A DNA stretch of 64,000 nucleotides, from contig JBJKYL010000010.1 in the NCBI GenBank assembly GCA_045561055.1, forward strand, positions 318,248-382,247, given 5' to 3'. Source of the stretch: SMWC01 sp045561055 (GTDB lineage Bacteria; Pseudomonadota; Gammaproteobacteria; Steroidobacterales; Rariloculaceae). The notes beneath the pieces were generated by a model that saw only the letters and a list, made by a program, of their open reading frames with translations, was not told the origin of the DNA and did no database searches. Positions within the stretch are counted from its first letter, which is position 1; every line of letters starts with the position of its first letter. The position numbers and the translations under genes were made by a program. Positions 61,984 through 64,000 of this stretch are shown in pieces.

Positions 61984-61996
61984 CCCCATGTCTACT

Positions 61997-62091
61997 AAGT
62001 CTGGCTTGATTGTGTTCAAGCTCTATTTTTCTAAGATTACACCTAGATTGGTTCACAGTTCAAAATGGCTCGAAATGTGTGAGCAGTAGTT
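61997..62091 (+). repeat. dispersed repeat, copy B
   Basis: About 95 bases beginning 14 bases after the tRNA-Ser CCA. It matches copies A and C from AAGTCTGGCTTGATTGTG to GAGCAGTAGTT with a few substitutions, but lacks the left part with the start codon. Similarity to copy A continues weakly for another 20-30 bases to the right. Confidence 0.88.
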
Positions 62092-62187
62092 AATATAGGT
62101 AGGGGGTGGGGTGGCCCTCTTGTTTGCGATAAACTGCAGCGCAGAGCATTTGCACCGATTTTCCATGTGGTGCATAACTGGCGCATA

Positions 62188-63765
62188 ATGCGGCGAATGG
62201 AATTCCCGGGGTGGCTTATCGTGAGATTACTCATACTTTTGCTTGGTTGCAGTGCATTGTCTGCGTGCAATCAGTCTGAAACGCCGGCGCAACCTGATGC
62301 TGCTGCGCCGCAAGCTCAGCCAGCGGCTTCTGATTCGCCGGCGCAGCCGAATATTCTCGTCATTATGTCCGATGACATGGGAATCGAAACGCTCGCAAGT
62401 TTTGGCGTCGGCGCCGTGACTCCACAAACGGCAACGCTGGACGAACTCGCCACCCGTGGCGTGAGTTTCAGTAATTTCTGGGCGCAGCCAGTGTGCTCGC
62501 CGACACGCGCAACCATCATGACGGGTCGCTACGGTTTCCGCACCGGTGTCGGTGCCCCAACCGGCGACAACGTCGCGATGGGTGAAATGCCCCAGGCACC
62601 GACAGTGCCCGCGGGCGTCGTTGAAATTCCCACCGGCCGGGATGCGCGGCTGGCGCGGCTCGGCGGCATGGGCGGTATGGGTGGCGATGTCGGTGTCGTT
62701 TCGCCGCTCGCCAACAGAACGACCTGGGGCATCAGGCTCGATGAATTTACGCTCCCGGAGGCCTTCAACGAACATCCCGAGCTTAATTACTCGAAAGCTG
62801 CAATCGGCAAATGGCATTTGTCCGATACCCGCAACGGCTGGGAAAACCATCCGAACCTTATCGGCTTCGAGCATTTCTCCGGACTCTTACGCTGTTGCCC
62901 GGAGAGCTACTTTGCCTGGGTGCAGGTGATTAACGGCGAATTCTCGACTCGCACCGGCTACGCCCCGACCGACAAGGTCGATGAAGCAATCAGCTGGCTT
63001 GACGCTCAGGATGACGACGACCCCTGGTTTCTGTACCTGGCGTTCAATACGCCGCATAACCCACTGCACCTGCCGCCACGCGAGCTGCTGCAGTCTGATT
63101 ATTCCGACCGTAGTGACGAAGAGTTGCGAGGCGACAATCGAGCGTTGTTCGAGGCGATGATCGAGGCAATGGATACCGAAATAGGGCGCCTGCTGGATCA
63201 CATTGGCGCGGACGAACTCGAGAATACCTACGTCGTTTTTCTCGGTGACAACGGCACTACCAGTAGGCTTGTGCGCGAACCGTTTCGCTCGGGTTTTGCG
63301 AAGAATGGCGTATACAACGGTGGCGTCAGCGTGCCGCTTCTTGTGACAGGTCCTGGCGTGCCTTCCGGGCAGACGACCGATGCGCTCGCGAACTCGACGG
63401 ATTTGTTCGCAACGCTGCTGGAGATGGCCGGTATCGACATGAATGAGGTCGTGCCGGATGGCGTAACAGTCGATTCAATTAGCCTGATGCCGTATCTGTC
63501 CAATCCTGGTGCAGAGTCGATTCGCGAGTGGATTTACGCTGATGCGTTTACGACAGACCTCGGAGTCAGGTCTGGTGAATATGCGATGCGCAACGCTCGC
63601 TACAAGCTGCTGGTCGAGGAAGGCGTCGAGCACTTCTTCGACATGAATTCAGATCCCTACGAGCACAACGATCTGCTTGCCGGTGAGCTGACCCAGGAGC
63701 AGGCAAGTGAGCTCGCAGCATTGCGCGCAGAACTTGTCGCACTGCACGCAACTGAAGGGATTTAG
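62188..63765 (+). CDS. sulfatase-family lipoprotein (S1, formylglycine-dependent)
   Basis: About 525 residues. The N-terminal signal has a lipobox L-S-A-C and then a Pro/Ala/Gln-rich linker. The catalytic domain begins P-N-I-L-V-I-M-S-D-D-M-G with metal-binding aspartates. C-S-P-T-R supplies the cysteine converted to formylglycine, and G-K-W-H-L and G-D-N-G-T complete the active site. It likely desulfates polysaccharides or aryl esters in the periplasm; a maturase must be elsewhere. Start choice is open (GTG 62167, ATG 62188 or 62197, GTG 62221). GC content is visibly higher than neighbours, and repeat copies B and C flank it. Confidence 0.9.
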   Translation: MRRMEFPGWLIVRLLILLLGCSALSACNQSETPAQPDAAAPQAQPAASDSPAQPNILVIMSDDMGIETLASFGVGAVTPQTATLDELATRGVSFSNFWAQPVCSPTRATIMTGRYGFRTGVGAPTGDNVAMGEMPQAPTVPAGVVEIPTGRDARLARLGGMGGMGGDVGVVSPLANRTTWGIRLDEFTLPEAFNEHPELNYSKAAIGKWHLSDTRNGWENHPNLIGFEHFSGLLRCCPESYFAWVQVINGEFSTRTGYAPTDKVDEAISWLDAQDDDDPWFLYLAFNTPHNPLHLPPRELLQSDYSDRSDEELRGDNRALFEAMIEAMDTEIGRLLDHIGADELENTYVVFLGDNGTTSRLVREPFRSGFAKNGVYNGGVSVPLLVTGPGVPSGQTTDALANSTDLFATLLEMAGIDMNEVVPDGVTVDSISLMPYLSNPGAESIREWIYADAFTTDLGVRSGEYAMRNARYKLLVEEGVEHFFDMNSDPYEHNDLLAGELTQEQASELAALRAELVALHATEGI

Positions 63766-63766
63766 T

Positions 63767-63892
63767 TTACGCAGGAGATTCGGCGCTGCCGCTGCATCCG
63801 CCTCCGCACCCAGAAGCAAGGACTAGAGAAAGCAGCACAACGCACCACCCTAACAGGCGAAGGCTAGAAGGCGCTGATCGTGTTGTTCTCAT
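63767..63892 (-). pseudogene. truncated lipoprotein leader, 41 codons
   Basis: Minus-strand frame M-R-T-T-R-S-A-P-S-S-L-R-L-L, hydrophobic stretch, lipobox L-A-S-G-C, G-G-G-C-S-G-S-A-E, stop. Only 14 residues follow the lipid cysteine. The leader resembles the start of the META lipoprotein at 59 kb (both share S-L-R-L and GGCGAAGGCTAG at the DNA level). Its start codon lies in repeat copy C. A relic or a minimal lipopeptide. Confidence 0.5.
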
Positions 63893-64000
63893 CACAAGCT
63901 TCCCCAAGTCTGGCTTGATTGTGTTCAAGCTCTAGGTTTCTAAGACTACACCTAGATTGGTTCACAGTTCAAAATGGCTAAAAATGTGTGAGCAGTAGTT
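63875..64000 (+). repeat. dispersed repeat, copy C, runs into window edge
   Basis: At least 126 bases, almost identical to copy A in the same orientation, beginning TGATCGTGTTGTTCTCATC and still matching at the last base of the window. It lies 110 bases after the sulfatase stop. With copy B it brackets the sulfatase gene. Confidence 0.9.

Noticed and set aside
61252..64000. Repeats as integron attC sites
   Set aside because: Repeats follow genes in one orientation, as attC would, but no RYYYAAC/GTTRRRY core pair or long imperfect palindrome could be found, and a tRNA sits in the array.
1..64000. CRISPR array, prophage or transposase genes
   Set aside because: No regularly spaced short repeats, phage structural genes or transposase motifs were seen in the window.

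Overview
The window looks like chromosomal DNA of a Gammaproteobacterium, probably an uncultivated marine one. The evidence is the gene content and order: ibaG-murA, sspA-sspB, lpoA next to rsmI, rnpB before a full dcw cluster, secA-mutT-zapD-coaE-pilD, bamD/rluD/pgeF/clpB, and recA-recX-alaS-csrA. MurE carries the meso-diaminopimelate DNPR motif, and LpxC, BamD and LpoA indicate a Gram-negative envelope. I cannot place it below class from sequence alone.

Layout. 0-3.3 kb: 5' end of a yrbG-type antiporter, divergent from ibaG-murA, then sspA-sspB. 3.2-6.3 kb: a decayed diaA remnant, lpoA and divergent rsmI. 6.4-6.8 kb: RNase P RNA. 6.9-23.5 kb: the division and wall (dcw) operon mraZ-rsmH-ftsL-ftsI-murE-murF-mraY-murD-ftsW-murG-murC-murB-ftsQ-ftsA-ftsZ, mostly joined by short stop/start overlaps, with a promoter and three MraZ boxes in front; there is no ddl gene. 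23.7-31.8 kb: lpxC, dciA, an M23 peptidase, secA, mutT, and the opposing zapD-coaE-pilD set. 32.2-38.5 kb: sucC-sucD-nadE, bamD, rluD-pgeF. 38.6-44.2 kb: clpB behind a sigma-32-like promoter, a FmdB-type zinc ribbon protein, aspS, nudB, then a hydrolase stub and a tRNA-Arg 3' half. 44.3-53.9 kb: mutS, a glycosyltransferase, pncC, thpR, recA, recX, alaS, csrA.

From about 54 kb the character changes. In many Gammaproteobacteria csrA is closely followed by tRNA-Ser(GCT). Here about 8 kb lies between them, much of it AT-richer than the core genes. It holds a two-gene unit resembling a Slam (type XI secretion) outer-membrane translocator with a TbpB-fold surface lipoprotein, a very basic exported protein made of two repeats, a META-domain/esterase lipoprotein gene broken by one frameshift, a DUF6152-type exported protein behind tandem GntR-like operators, a remnant of a molybdopterin oxidoreductase, a small monooxygenase-fold protein and a small lipoprotein. 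After tRNA-Ser comes a GC-richer sulfatase lipoprotein gene. Three direct copies of a roughly 95-130 bp repeat lie in the last 3 kb, two of them flanking the sulfatase.

The core half works as one system: precursor synthesis (MurA to MurG, MraY), septal synthesis (FtsI, FtsW), divisome assembly (FtsL, Q, A, Z, ZapD) and outer-membrane building (LpxC, BamD, LpoA). The window also holds several gene stubs (diaA, an alpha/beta hydrolase, a DUF502-like protein, a molybdopterin oxidoreductase, a lipoprotein leader) and two tRNA fragments, which suggests a genome that has lost genes piecemeal. All functional names are based on motif recognition by eye; no database search was run.
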